In this document: positions 1 to 11,255 of the stretch, piece by piece
Position numbering within the stretch: the stretch's first letter is position 1
How the letters are laid out: each line of letters starts with the position of its first letter
From: Pohlia nutans
Lineage: Eukaryota; Streptophyta; Bryopsida; Bryales; Mniaceae
Reading direction: 5' to 3'
Length of the DNA: 64,000 nucleotides
Assembly (NCBI GenBank): GCA_022496805.1
Contig: CM040085.1
Span: forward strand, 11,995,811-12,059,810
Position numbers and translations under genes: made by a program
The notes under the pieces: generated by a model
Told to the model about the DNA's origin: nothing
Databases searched by the model: none
What the model saw: only the letters and a program-made list of their open reading frames with translations

Positions 1-45
1 CACTTATCCGTGGGGCCTTCTGACATGCTTGATGGTTGGGTTTCT

Positions 46-278
46 TTAACCCTTAAAGGTCCAGAGAGCCCTTTCCGACCAGTATTATACACCAATATTC
101 CATTGTTTTTGGCATGGTTCCACACCTCCTATGGGTTAAAGATCAAAAGTGAAGTTAAAATTCACATCGACATGATTTTAATGAGCTATTGGGGTCTCAA
201 TTTGGAACTTTCTATTTACAACAAATGTCAAATATACGTCAATGTATCTACTATCCCCATCAGCCCTTTAGGGGTTAA
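46..278. mobile_element. TTAA-flanked MITE (piggyBac-like ends), left arm
   Basis: A 225-bp element lies between TTAA at 46-49 and TTAA at 275-278. Its ends are CCCTTAAAGG and, in reverse complement, CCCCTAAAGG. It has no coding capacity. The TTAA target and C-rich termini are as in piggyBac-type elements. The mirror copy is at 9940-10172. Confidence 0.6.
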
Positions 279-1417
279 TTTTTTTTTTTAAAGTTTGCTA
301 GTTGGGTTGCTTTAAAAAAACAAAGATTCCTTTGGACAGCCCGGTTTTGAGGTCTTGTCTTTTTAAGAGTTAAATATAGTATCTATCACGCTTTGATTTT
401 TTGATATCTCCTAATATTCAATATTTTGTTGCAATTTGAAATTTAAGAAGTATAAAAATTGGCTTATTGAATTGCCAAATACTCATTAGTTTTAAAATTT
501 GTCTTCACATCATAGTATTCTTTTGTGATAATTTTACAAAATAATATGATGAAAACTAGGCTCTTTGATCTAGTGCCCTTGATGTATATAATTTCATTGC
601 TTTTTCTTATTTTTTAAATTAGATAAGACAATTCGATAGTCTTTACTTCTAGCCTTAAACTAATTATTCCAAATACATTCTAGATTCGTATTAGCACGAT
701 GATTTGAACTTCATTCACACAATAGAAGGGAGGCTACATATCCTGCACGGCAAAAGAGTGTCACATTATAATTTTATCAGAGAGGTGAATCTCGGGGAGT
801 TCATTCAATATATTTTGTGCGTATCACGTGTGAACAAATTTTTGACCCCCTATAATACATTGTAAATAATCAATCAAACAATTGAAAAAATTATAGGATG
901 TTTCTTTATATTGAAAGTTTATATTGTGAATTTTTGGGAATTTACTTTATTTGAATTAATTACTTACAAATTTTTGAAGTAAATAAATACACTATACAAA
1001 TATTTTTTGTGTTTTTAGAGCTGGTTTTGAATTAAATTGAAATAATAATTTTTTAAAATAAAAGATATAATGATTATGTGACTGCATTCAAAAAATTGGA
1101 GCTAAATCAAACTTTATAAAAAGTATGTAGGGGGTTGAAAATCACTTGTTCGCACGTTGTTACGTAATATTTGGAAGTGACCTCCCCGAGAGGTGAATTT
1201 ATGTATTTAGAGGAAGGCCTCAAGGGAAGGAGGTTCCTAGATTTGAGGGCACTAGGCCGAAGGTGGTAGCCCGAAGTTGTGCCCGAATATTCAAGAACCC
1301 CTTCCCCTTGACGCTCTCGCCTACATATAGCACGATTTTGATAACTGGTGCGTAATGTCCTCCTTCATCAGTGGGGTGATTCAAGTGCTTTACACACATA
1401 AATCTTTCCAAGTGCTT
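279..1417. other. Non-coding flank of the left arm
   Basis: AT-rich sequence with no convincing gene, duplicated at 8801-9939. Open frames here are short and lack motifs. It is the 3' flank of the Tc1 element and was duplicated along with it. Confidence 0.7.
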
Positions 1418-3042
1418 TACAGTGGCTAGCATAAATAGTCGTACAGAGGAAGCTAATTGAAAGAATTTGCTACCATTCTTACAGATTACATCATAAAATT
1501 GAATGTAAAAGTGTGTAAGAGCATATAGTTGCAACAAATATATAGTACAACTTTTGAAGTTGAAATGTGAACCCAAAAAATTTAGTTTAATTCAAATATA
1601 CAACTAAGATGTACAATTCTTTTTGCAAGAACTAGAAACATTGTGCATTACTTGTATAAAATGAAAGTACAAGCTACAAAATGACTTTACAACTCAAGAA
1701 TGCAATGTCTAAGCAATCCAAATGACTACCACCGAGTATAGCCACTTTTTGCTTTATAAACATCAGTAGCTCATTGAGGCATAGAGCATATCAACTTCCT
1801 AACAACATCAACTTCAATACTATACCAAATTTCTTGTATCTTCTCCTATAAATCACTCTTGCTAGTAGGTTTCCTCTCAGACCTTCTCATGCGACAATCT
1901 ACTTCATTCCAAAGGTGTTCTATAGGATTGAGGTCGGGAGATTGTGGTGGATGCCAAATAAGCTTGAACTTTTGTGCAAGCAACCAATCTACAACATAGT
2001 TTGGAGTATGCTTTGGATCATTATCGTGTTGAAAAATGACACTCTCTTCCTCTAAACCTTGCATGCGTATAGTCTCCATAAGTTCTGTCTCCAAAATCTC
2101 TCGATATATGTATCTATCCATCTTCCCTTCAATCAAATGAAACTTACCAACTCCTTCCCAACTCATGCAACCCCAAACCATTATACTTCCTCCCCCATGT
2201 TTAACTGTACATTGCACATGTTGCTCTAAAAGACTTTCTCCACCCTTTCTCCAACAATATTGCCGTCCATCTAAGCCAAAGAGGTTGAATTTTGACTTAT
2301 CAGAGAAGATGACAAAACTCCAATCTTCCCAAGTGAAACGATTACACTTCTTTGCCCATTGAAAACGTCGTGCTCAATGCTTCTTAGTCAAAAGTGGCTT
2401 CTTGACCTTCACACGTGCTTGCAGGCCTTGCCTCTGAAGACTCCTTCTAACTGTATCATCACTCAATTGCATGCCCATAGACCTTAACTCTCTTCCTATA
2501 GCTGCAGCAGTACTAGCACTTTGATTGTTTAACTTCCTCACAATATCACGATCATCGCGCTCATCAAGAATTCGAGGTCTACCAGGTGAAATTTTGTCTT
2601 TCACACTCCCTCTCTCACCAAATCTTCGTACTATATCACTGCAAGTATTTCGAGGAACACCCAACAGTGCTGAAATTTGACCATAGGAACTGCCTCGCTT
2701 GTGCATCTCCAAAACCGCCTTTCTCTCACTCTCACATCTCCTAAGAGCCATTATGAGTCACTAGAAACCTCTCTCGAACTCTGAAAGTTGTTGCACATGA
2801 AATCTTGAAAGCAATGTTAGCATTGAGATGGTGGTGGTGTGCACAACTTGTGTGCATATTAAGTTGTACACACCACCTGCAGATATTTCGTTTTGGAGAG
2901 CTTCCAGGTGGCTAATTTCGAAAGATATGCTGCTAATTAGATATGCAAGCCAAAAAATCCCCTACAAGTTGCCTTTTTGATCACTGCTCTTTCTATTTCG
3001 GGAATATCACTCGCTGTTCGAACACTTGTGGTGACCACTGTA
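1418..3042 (-). mobile_element. Tc1-like transposon, left copy
   Basis: The 1,621-bp element occupies 1420-3040 and is flanked by TA at 1418-1419 and 3041-3042, the Tc1/mariner target. The outer terminus reads CAGTGGCTAGCATAAATAG. The inner terminus, read inwards on the minus strand, starts CAGTGGTCACCACAAGTG. These are imperfect terminal inverted repeats sharing the pattern CAGTGGYY-AGCA-TCG-ACAG. The transposase on the minus strand is interrupted by stops. The 5' (inner) flank belongs to duplicon B (3041-3535), whereas the 3' flank matches that of the right copy, so the locus is chimeric. Confidence 0.9.
1726..2751 (-). pseudogene. Tc1 transposase pseudogene (DD34E), left copy
   Basis: Read through, the frame spans 341 codons, a normal Tc1 transposase length. 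The order is an N-terminal paired-like helix-turn-helix (MALRRCESERK...), a linker with the GRPR motif (SPGRPRIL), then the RNase H-fold core: SDKSKFNLF (first Asp; the family usually has SDESKF), QHDNDPKHT (second Asp) and SPDLNPIEHLW (Glu after 34 intervening residues, hence DD34E). Codons 126, 302 and 327 are stops (TGA, TAG, TGA). Codon 12 is Ala here and Thr in the right copy. No functional product is expected. Confidence 0.92.
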
Positions 3043-3535
3043 ATTACGCAGTTGATTTCTTTTTCTTTTTCTTTTCTCGCACAGACGAGGCAAGGCGTGG
3101 AAAGAAACTGCAAAATAGAGGACGCAGTCTTTTCGCCGGGCAGCTCAGGCACCCAAAATTCAGCATATAACTCGAGTAGCGGCTACTATTTTGCACATCC
3201 ATCCAGAGCAGCTTGTCCACTCTAGTCAATTCTGACTATTTTGGGAACTATGGTGATAAATTGCAATTTGGACGTTGTACCAGGTTGTCAACGCTTGCCA
3301 AGTTGAGATGCCGGCCATTGCTTCCGTTATCGAAGTCAAAGGGCTCTGGTAGAAACTTATCATGTAATTTGTGTTAAGGAAATCCGTGAGTACTTACTCG
3401 CAAGTAGTTGCTGAATTTTTTGGTACGAGGATCGATTTACTGGATTTGAAAGCGAACGCTCCGAGGGTCAGGTACTCAAGTTGCGATCGATGCTCCTTCC
3501 GTCCTGCGGCTTCTTGAACCGTTGTAAGTTGCAAC
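3041..3535 (-). repeat. Duplicon B, left copy (diverged inverted repeat)
   Basis: On the minus strand this matches 10749-11255, with many substitutions and small indels. Shared landmarks are GCCGCAGGACGG, CGATAACGGAAGCAATGGCC, CAATTTATCACCATAG and the GAAAAAG-rich tract. This copy ends exactly at the TA where the Tc1 element begins. The partner copy continues past the same TA without any insertion. Confidence 0.85.
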
Positions 3536-3950
3536 GGATGAATGATTTGCAAAGGTCTTCTGTAACAATCTCAAAAAAATTCAAAATTACTCATAATGAA
3601 TGCCGACGTCTTTCAAAATTTTCTTACAGATATGTCAAAAGTTCCGGAGATGTTAAAAGAGTTATTGGGCACTTTTGTGCCCGTCGTGGGGGTAGACTGC
3701 GATTTATACAGTATCACCATACTTGAACTCAACCTCATGCCTATTTCTTTGCATGGATTCCTAAACGTTGAAGATGAAATGGCTTATGAATCAATCTGGG
3801 CAAACTATTTGAGTTGAAGTTGATATCATCAACTTCTTGATAGAAAAATTCAGTTTTGGCCTCCAATATGATATCTTTACATTTGATTTGAATTTAGAAT
3901 AGAGTGCAGTTTATTAATCTAGTCCATCCTAGAGCATATTAACCTAATAA
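3536..3950. other. No recognised gene
   Basis: One ATG frame of 73 codons runs from 3596 to 3817 on the plus strand. It has no motif that I recognise, and no splice signals or neighbours support it as a gene. It is probably non-coding or the remnant of an unidentified sequence. Confidence 0.4.
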
Positions 3951-4400
3951 CCCCTAAACATCCAACCGTCGAGATTTTGGACGATGAACAGATTTGAACT
4001 CCGTTTTTACTTCCATCATGCACTTTTTGCACTGTGGATTTTTCACTGAAACTTTTATGTGAAGTTAGCTTCATGCATGTGTGATCCGATTAGAAAGGGG
4101 ATGATTTGTGAAAATTTTATGCTTCTCATCCTCGTTTTCTCATTCATCATGCACTATTTGGAGTGCGAATTTTTTACCGTAGATTTTATGGGAAGTTAGT
4201 GTTATGATATTCCACCTCAGCTCATTGTACGCAATAGACTAACTGTAGTAACAGCTGGTCACCATGACAGTTGGACATCTAGAATGAGTATCTTCTGTCG
4301 TTTGAATTCCTGAGATGTAATTATGATGTTAGTTCCCTCCTAAACGGGTCTCCCCCGTCCTGGATTAGTACTGGAACCTCATCAGGTAATAGCTCTCTTG

Positions 4401-5274
4401 TACAGTCCCCGGCAATATGTCTTGCAACCCCACTTTCAAACCCACACTAAAATATTTATCACACTCACTACGACGGTTTGTTGACCATGAAATTTTGCAC
4501 ATACCACCACTTGGACATAAAGCATTTTTGGGCCAAATTTGGTACCTTAAAAATGCACGGTTTATAAAATAATGCTAATTTGTTAACTTTTAGGCCTCTG
4601 TTAAAAAAAATATCATATATGGTACCCAATAGCTGTCAAAGATCCAAATTTTTGATAGAAGGTAGAAGTCGCAATGAGGAACAATATGGTGTTATATAAA
4701 ATAATGGTATTCCTAGGTATTTTTGTATTCACATGCAATTCAAAATTTTAAAAATAATACCAAATTTTAGTCTAATTATATAATAAAGTAATTTTCTACT
4801 TTTGTCACTTTTTTTGTAACACCATGTTGTCATAGTAAGGAATAACATGGTGTCACAAAAAGATGAGAAACAAAGGAAAATTAATTTATTATATAATTAG
4901 ACAAAATTTTGGTATTATTTTTAAAATTTTGAATTGCATGTGGACACAAAAATACCTAGGAATACCATTATTTTTTATAACACCATATTGTTCCTCATTG
5001 CAACTTCTACCTTCTACCAAAAATTTGGATCTTTGGCAGCTATTGGGTACTATATATGATTTTATTTTTTTAACAGAGGCCTAAAAGTTAACAAATTAGC
5101 ATTATTTTATAAACCGTGCATTTTTAAGGTACCAAATTTGGCCCAAAAATGCTTTATGTTCAAGCGGTGGTACGTGCAAAATTTCATGGTCAACAAACCG
5201 TCGTAGTGAGTGTGATAAATGTTTTAGTGTGAGATTTGAAAGTGGGGTTGCAAGACATATTGCCGGGGACTGTA
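4401..5274. mobile_element. 870-bp foldback MITE with TA target duplication
   Basis: The element 4403-5272 is almost wholly palindromic, with two arms of roughly 415 bp meeting near 4838. The ends read CAGTCCCCGGCAATATGTC and its reverse complement. TA flanks both sides (4401-4402, 5273-5274), as expected for Tc1/mariner-mobilised MITEs. No transposase is encoded. A transcript would fold into a very long hairpin. Confidence 0.85.
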
Positions 5275-5600
5275 CTGCTATTTGCTTGTGAGTGCGCATA
5301 CTCCAAGATTCAGTAAGCTCATGTGTCAGTGGGAGCAAGATCAACATGGATGTACACGCTGATTTCGGCATCTTTGTTTAATCAATGTACATAAGAGCTT
5401 TCTCAGTAACGGTGTTCGTGTACAATCCATTCTTGCATATTGGTCTGTGCCTCGAATACATTTGTGTTAATAAATCTTTCTTACCTCCTACAATAGTTAG
5501 CTTCATGCATGTGAGAACCGATTAAAAAGGAGATGATTTGTGAATTCTTTAAGCCTCATGTTATGTTGCAATGATTCACCAAAAATTTCTAAGATCTTAG

Positions 5601-5630
5601 TTCAAAAGTGTTCAAAAGTGTTCAAAAGTG
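5601..5630 (+). repeat. 10-bp tandem repeat, three copies
   Basis: TTCAAAAGTG is repeated three times head to tail inside the R1 element. The related copy near 20440 has a single degenerate version, so the expansion is local. Confidence 0.9.
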
Positions 5631-5965
5631 CTCTTGAAAAAGTCAATTCACAAAATTAAGCAACCAAAAAATCTCCAAAAATCACTACACTTAAAGTATT
5701 ACATTTCTACCCATCACAACTAATTTCATGCACAGATTGTCAATATCTTATTTGTAATTGAATTACAAGAGAATTTAAATTTTATATAAAAATATTGATA
5801 ATTGCAATCGTAGATTTAACCGTATGGATAGAATCTAAAATTCATAAAATTCATACAACTTTTATTCATACATCAAATTCACAATATCCCTCTTAATTGC
5901 ATTTTATAATGCATCTTTGTCAAAATTGCCCAATTTGGAGAGGGCTGTAGGCATTTAGGGGTTAA

Positions 5966-7175
5966 CTTAGTACGAGTGCCTTCTGAAGTTGCAAGCTGAA
6001 ATTTATTTCTGACATTTGATTTACCAGGAATTCCAATGAAATATTGCAGCATATCTCATAGTAACTCGCGGAACGAAAATTTGTCCAGTTCGATCGATGA
6101 GTTATACTACGCAACGAACTTTTCGCGATGCTCAGAACTACCCAAGAGATCAAGCACGGCCGGCAAACTACTGTCGATCGAATCAGAGTAAAATGACATG
6201 ACCAGATTGTCGACTTCGGGTGTATCGTACGTGCAAAGCATCACTCAGCGTTTCATCTATCCACATGCAAGAGCTGAATGGATTGGTACCGTATGAAGCT
6301 ACATTATCCTCACTGGGGAAAACCCAAAGTTTCTAGAGGTGCAATTTGTCCAAAGTTCATCTCCGGACACTTTGGATTTTCTCAGTGCCTGAGTCTATTC
6401 CGCTGAGCACAACACTTACGGGTAGGCGTGTCGAGAAGAACTCGTCAAGATAGACTGTCAAATTTGCATTATTGAAGAATCGATTAGGTTACAGCCGCTC
6501 AATTGGGGTCGCTACTTTAGCCGATCCACGAACTGACGATTTCGGCATGTGTGATTGACTTGGTCATCGAATGATGCATACATTGAGTCAGCGACGTTGC
6601 ATTCGACGGTTTCGATTGATAGTTTGCCAGATGGATCCACTTTCAAGTTAAATTTGAGGCCGGGTAATAAGTAACAGAAGTGGAGTCCACGCATTCCACT
6701 GAAATGCAGGATGGCGCTACCACTTCGATCGGAGCTCGATCCTGAAGAAAGATCCAACGTACTTCCAGCTACAGCTACAGCTACAGCTTCGTCTGGACGT
6801 ACTTCCAGCTACAGGTCATTGTAGTACACCTGAATTCAATACGTCATGGCGTTGTAGTACCATGCAAAAAGATGGTTCTAATATTAGCGCACAATCTATC
6901 CATTCGGCACCTGAAATGCACCAGGGCTGACGTGCGCTCTAAAGATATCCAATTTCGTCGTCATCTCGTTGCAGCCATGCTCGTTGACTTTACTGTCCTA
7001 ACCACCAAATTATTTTAAAACGTAATTCTTAAAATAGAAATCAGAAAAGTCAGAGACAGAACCTCCTCGTCTACTAGATGCATGCCAATTCGTTTTGATA
7101 ACGTCGCTATATTTTCAGTGAATAAATGATAATTTATATATTCAATTATTCAAAAACCCATGCGTTGGATGTATA
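5966..7175. other. No firm gene; possible coding remnant
   Basis: This fills the space between the R1 element and the right Tc1 copy. The minus-strand frame 6512-6757 (81 codons) includes the stretch GMRGLHFCYLLPGLKFNLKV, which reads more like real protein than most frames here. I do not recognise it, and no adjoining exons were found. A short tandem run of AGCTAC lies at 6767-6788. Confidence 0.35.
6767..6788 (+). repeat. AGCTAC hexamer microsatellite
   Basis: Three full AGCTAC units plus AGCT, with another partial copy about 35 bp downstream (ACTTCCAGCTACAGG). Confidence 0.85.
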
Positions 7176-8800
7176 TACAGTGGTCAGCACAAGTGTTCGA
7201 ACAGCGAGTGATATTCCCGAAATAGAAAGAGCAGTGATCAAAAAGGCAACTTGTAGGGGATTTTTTGGCTTGCATATCTAATTAGCAGCATATCTTTCGA
7301 AATTAGCCACCTGGAAGCTCTCCAAAACGAAATATCTGCAGGTGGTGTGTACAACTTAATATGCACACAAGTTGTGCACACCACCACCATCTCAATGCTA
7401 ACATTGCTTTCAAGATTTCATGTGCAACAACTTTCAGAGTTCGAGAGAGGTTTCTAGTGACTCATAATGGCTCTTAGGAGATGTGAGAGTGAGAGAAAGA
7501 CGGTTTTGGAGATGCACAAGCGAGGCAGTTCCTATGGTCAAATTTCAGCACTGTTGGGTGTTCCTCGAAATACTTGCAGTGATATAGTACGAAGATTTGG
7601 TGAGAGAGGGAGTGTGAAAGACAAAATTTCACCTGGTAGACCTCGAATTCTTGATGAGCGCGATGATCGTGATATTGTGAGGAAGTTAAACAATCAAAGT
7701 GCTAGTACTGCTGCAGCTATAGGAAGAGAGTTAAGGTCTATGGGCATGCAATTGAGTGATGATACAGTTAGAAGGAGTCTTCAGAGGCAAGGCCTGCAAG
7801 CACGTGTGAAGGTCAAGAAGCCACTTTTGACTAAGAAGCATTGAGCACGACGTTTTCAATGGGCAAAGAAGTGTAATCGTTTCACTTGGGAAGATTGGAG
7901 TTTTGTCATCTTCTCTGATAAGTCAAAATTCAACCTCTTTGGCTTAGATGGACGGCAATATTGTTGGAGAAAGGGTGGAGAAAGTCTTTTAGAGCAACAT
8001 GTGCAATGTACAGTTAAACATGGGGGAGGAAGTATAATGGTTTGGGGTTGCATGAGTTGGGAAGGAGTTGGTAAGTTTCATTTGATTGAAGGGAAGATGG
8101 ATAGATACATATATCGAGAGATTTTGGAGACAGAACTTATGGAGACTATACGCATGCAAGGTTTAGAGGAAGAGAGTGTCATTTTTCAACACGATAATGA
8201 TCCAAAGCATACTCCAAACTATGTTGTAGATTGGTTGCTTGCACAAAAGTTCAAGCTTATTTGGCATCCACCACAATCTCCCGACCTCAATCCTATAGAA
8301 CACCTTTGGAATGAAGTAGATTGTCGCATGAGAAGGTCTGAGAGGAAACCTACTAGCAAGAGTGATTTATAGGAGAAGATACAAGAAATTTGGTATAGTA
8401 TTGAAGTTGATGTTGTTAGGAAGTTGATATGCTCTATGCCTCAATGAGCTACTGATGTTTATAAAGCAAAAAGTGGCTATACTCGGTGGTAGTCATTTGG
8501 ATTGCTTAGACATTGCATTCTTGAGTTGTAAAGTCATTTTGTAGCTTGTACTTTCATTTTATACAAGTAATGCACAATGTTTCTAGTTCTTGCAAAAAGA
8601 ATTGTACATCTTAGTTGTATATTTGAATTAAACTAAATTTTTTGGGTTCACATTTCAACTTCAAAAGTTGTACTATATATTTGTTGCAACTATATGCTCT
8701 TACACACTTTTACATTCAATTTTATGATGTAATCTGTAAGAATGGTAGCAAATTCTTTCAATTAGCTTCCTCTGTACGACTATTTATGCTAGCCACTGTA
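7176..8800 (+). mobile_element. Tc1-like transposon, right copy
   Basis: The 1,621-bp element lies at 7178-8798 with TA at 7176-7177 and 8799-8800. It is the mirror image of the left copy apart from nt 10 (G here, C there) and nt 323 (A here, G there). Its 5' flank (GCGTTGGATGTATA) differs from the 5' flank of the left copy, while the 3' flank is the same for at least 1.4 kb. Confidence 0.92.
7467..8492 (+). pseudogene. Tc1 transposase pseudogene (DD34E), right copy
   Basis: Same 341-codon architecture as the left copy: HTH domain at codons 1-125, catalytic core at about codons 145-300, and the conserved C-terminal tail KAKSGYTRW before the final stop at 8490-8492. Internal stops are at 7842-7844 (TGA), 8370-8372 (TAG) and 8445-8447 (TGA). 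By comparison with the family these replace Arg (CGA), Trp (TGG) and Arg (CGA), and the SDKSKF Lys replaces Glu (GAA to AAA). All four are C:G to T:A transitions. The same breaks in both copies show the element was already dead when it was duplicated. Confidence 0.92.
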
Positions 8801-9939
8801 AAGCACTTGGAAAGATTTATGTGTGTAAAGCACTTGAATCACCCCACTGATGAAGGAGGACATTACGCACCAGTTATCAAAATCGTGCTATATGTAGGCG
8901 AGAGCGTCAAGGGGAAGGGGTTCTTGAATATTCGGGCACAACTTCGGGCTACCACCTTCGGCCTAGTGCCCTCAAATCTAGGAACCTCCTTCCCTTGAGG
9001 CCTTCCTCTAAATACATAAATTCACCTCTCGGGGAGGTCACTTCCAAATATTACGTAACAACGTGCGAACAAGTGATTTTCAACCCCCTACATACTTTTT
9101 ATAAAGTTTGATTTAGCTCCAATTTTTTGAATGCAGTCACATAATCATTATATCTTTTATTTTAAAAAATTATTATTTCAATTTAATTCAAAACCAGCTC
9201 TAAAAACACAAAAAATATTTGTATAGTGTATTTATTTACTTCAAAAATTTGTAAGTAATTAATTCAAATAAAGTAAATTCCCAAAAATTCACAATATAAA
9301 CTTTCAATATAAAGAAACATCCTATAATTTTTTCAATTGTTTGATTGATTATTTACAATGTATTATAGGGGGTCAAAAATTTGTTCACACGTGATACGCA
9401 CAAAATATATTGAATGAACTCCCCGAGATTCACCTCTCTGATAAAATTATAATGTGACACTCTTTTGCCGTGCAGGATATGTAGCCTCCCTTCTATTGTG
9501 TGAATGAAGTTCAAATCATCGTGCTAATACGAATCTAGAATGTATTTGGAATAATTAGTTTAAGGCTAGAAGTAAAGACTATCGAATTGTCTTATCTAAT
9601 TTAAAAAATAAGAAAAAGCAATGAAATTATATACATCAAGGGCACTAGATCAAAGAGCCTAGTTTTCATCATATTATTTTGTAAAATTATCACAAAAGAA
9701 TACTATGATGTGAAGACAAATTTTAAAACTAATGAGTATTTGGCAATTCAATAAGCCAATTTTTATACTTCTTAAATTTCAAATTGCAACAAAATATTGA
9801 ATATTAGGAGATATCAAAAAATCAAAGCGTGATAGATACTATATTTAACTCTTAAAAAGACAAGACCTCAAAACCGGGCTGTCCAAAGGAATCTTTGTTT
9901 TTTTAAAGCAACCCAACTAGCAAACTTTAAAAAAAAAAA
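8801..9939. other. Non-coding flank of the right arm
   Basis: Mirror of 279-1417. AT-rich, no recognisable gene. Confidence 0.7.
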
Positions 9940-10172
9940 TTAACCCCTAAAGGGCTGATGGGGATAGTAGATACATTGACGTATATTTGACATTTGTTGT
10001 AAATAGAAAGTTCCAAATTGAGACCCCAATAGCTCATTAAAATCATGTCGATGTGAATTTTAACTTCACTTTTGATCTTTAACCCATAGGAGGTGTGGAA
10101 CCATGCCAAAAACAATGGAATATTGGTGTATAATACTGGTCGGAAAGGGCTCTCTGGACCTTTAAGGGTTAA
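9940..10172. mobile_element. TTAA-flanked MITE, right arm copy
   Basis: Mirror of 46-278. The element is 9944-10168, between TTAA at 9940-9943 and 10169-10172. Confidence 0.6.
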
Positions 10173-10217
10173 AGAAACCCAACCATCAAGCATGTCAGAA
10201 GGCCCCACGGATAAGTG

Positions 10218-10748
10218 AATCACTTATATAATGTACCCATTCTCAAAGCATTCTGAAATATACTCATGTTGAATCACTTTGTATCGAAACCGACCGCCGT
10301 CTACGGTAATGCCCCGGCACAAGCCGAGGCGTGACGAGAACACGGAGCCACACAGAACGCACACAGAGCGCACAGTCAATTTCATCACTGCAATCTCCAT
10401 CCTTCTCAAGCACGCTCTCTAGCTCCATGCAACCAGAATGAGCTAGCACCAGTGTACCATATCGGTAGCAAAATTGTCAACCCTTTGACATGGGCATGGC
10501 CTGTGCAGGGACACAATAGTGCAATCTTGAGCAGGTGGAATAGATAAATCACACAATAATTAGTCCATGCTGTAACTTACATAAACCACAAAGCACGAGC
10601 TAGGCACAATCTTTATTGAAAGTATTCAATGATAACCGTTGGTAAGCAATCTAGCTACGGCATACACACCTCAATAATTAATGAAGAAAGTTAGACCTGG
10701 CTTGGTAGGCATAGCGGAGCTTGCAAAGGTAACTCTACAGTAATTAAT
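10218..10748. other. No gene seen
   Basis: Sequence just beyond the compared part of the right arm. Its counterpart, if the arm extends, lies before the window. Contains only short frames without motifs. Confidence 0.6.
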
Positions 10749-11255
10749 AAACAAGGAGCCGCAGGACGGCAGGAGCATCACGCGAGGCCCAACCTGACCC
10801 TCAGAGGTTTCGATTTCAAATCGAGTAAATCGTCAAAAAAATCGGTAATTTGTGTCAAAACATCGAAAACTAAAAGCAAAAAAATCAGTAAGTTTCTGCG
10901 AGTTACTCACGAATTCCATTGCTCCAAATTGCATGCCAAGTCTCTACCAGAGCCCCTCGACTTCGATAACGGAAGCAATGGCCGGCATCTCAAACTGGCA
11001 AGCGTTGACAAAATGGTACAACGTCCAAATTGCAATTTATCACCATAGTTCCAAAAATAGTCAGAGTTGACTAGAGTGGACAAACTGCTCTGAATGGGTG
11101 TGCAAAATAGTAGCCGCTAATCGAGTTCTATGCAGAATTCTGGGTGCTTGAGCTGCCCGGCGAAAAGACTGCGTCCTCGCTTTTGCAGTTTCTTTCGACG
11201 CCTTGCCTCGTTTGTGCGAGAAAAGAAAAAGAAAAAGAAATCAACTGCGTAATTA
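10749..11255 (+). repeat. Duplicon B, right copy, with the unoccupied Tc1 target
   Basis: Diverged inverted copy of 3041-3535. At 11241-11260 it reads TCAACTGCGTAATTATTCTA. In the left copy the same sequence is cut by the Tc1 terminus directly after GCGTAATTA. TA at 11254-11255 is therefore the empty paralogue of the Tc1 target site. Confidence 0.85.

Larger units (their letters stand above)
1..3042. repeat. Left arm of a long inverted duplication
   Basis: This arm is the reverse complement of 7176-10217. Paired positions sum to 10218 with no indel that I can find. It contains a TTAA-type MITE, about 1.1 kb of AT-rich flank and a Tc1-like element at its inner end. The arm probably continues upstream of the window, because identity still holds at base 1. 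Only two mismatches were noticed (2718 and 3031), both within the first 323 nt of the Tc1 element. Identity stops exactly at the TA that borders the Tc1 terminus. Confidence 0.95.
3951..5965. mobile_element. TTAA-type element (family R1) with nested foldback
   Basis: It begins CCCCTAAACATCCAACCGTC (preceded by ATAA, a degraded TTAA) and ends GCATTTAGGGG followed by TTAA at 5962-5965. The same family recurs at 20217-20785. The 3' portion (about 5490-5961) is closely similar to 20330-20785, including the phrases GTTAGCTTCATGCATGTG, GATGATTTGTGAA and CCAAAAAATCTCCAAAAATC. The first about 160 bp also match. The extra length comes from inserted material, including the 870-bp foldback at 4403-5272. 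No coding region is seen. Confidence 0.6.
7176..10217. repeat. Right arm of the long inverted duplication
   Basis: Reverse complement of 1-3042. From inside outwards it comprises the Tc1-like element, about 1.1 kb of non-coding flank (8801-9939) and the TTAA MITE (9940-10172). Identity runs at least to 10217, the last base that can be compared with the window start. Confidence 0.95.

Noticed and set aside
10..291. 93-codon frame at the window start, mirrored at 9927-10223
   Set aside because: It lies over a MITE and its flank, has no motif and starts at GTG. It is duplicated only because the arm is duplicated.
1220..1576. 118-codon frame, mirrored at 8642-8998
   Set aside because: It crosses the Tc1 terminus and target site, so it cannot be a conserved gene.
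2937..3229. Short frames over duplicon B (LPGEKTASS...LQFLSTPC), similar in both copies
   Set aside because: Similarity follows from DNA duplication, the left frame runs into the Tc1 terminus, and no start or splice signal supports coding.
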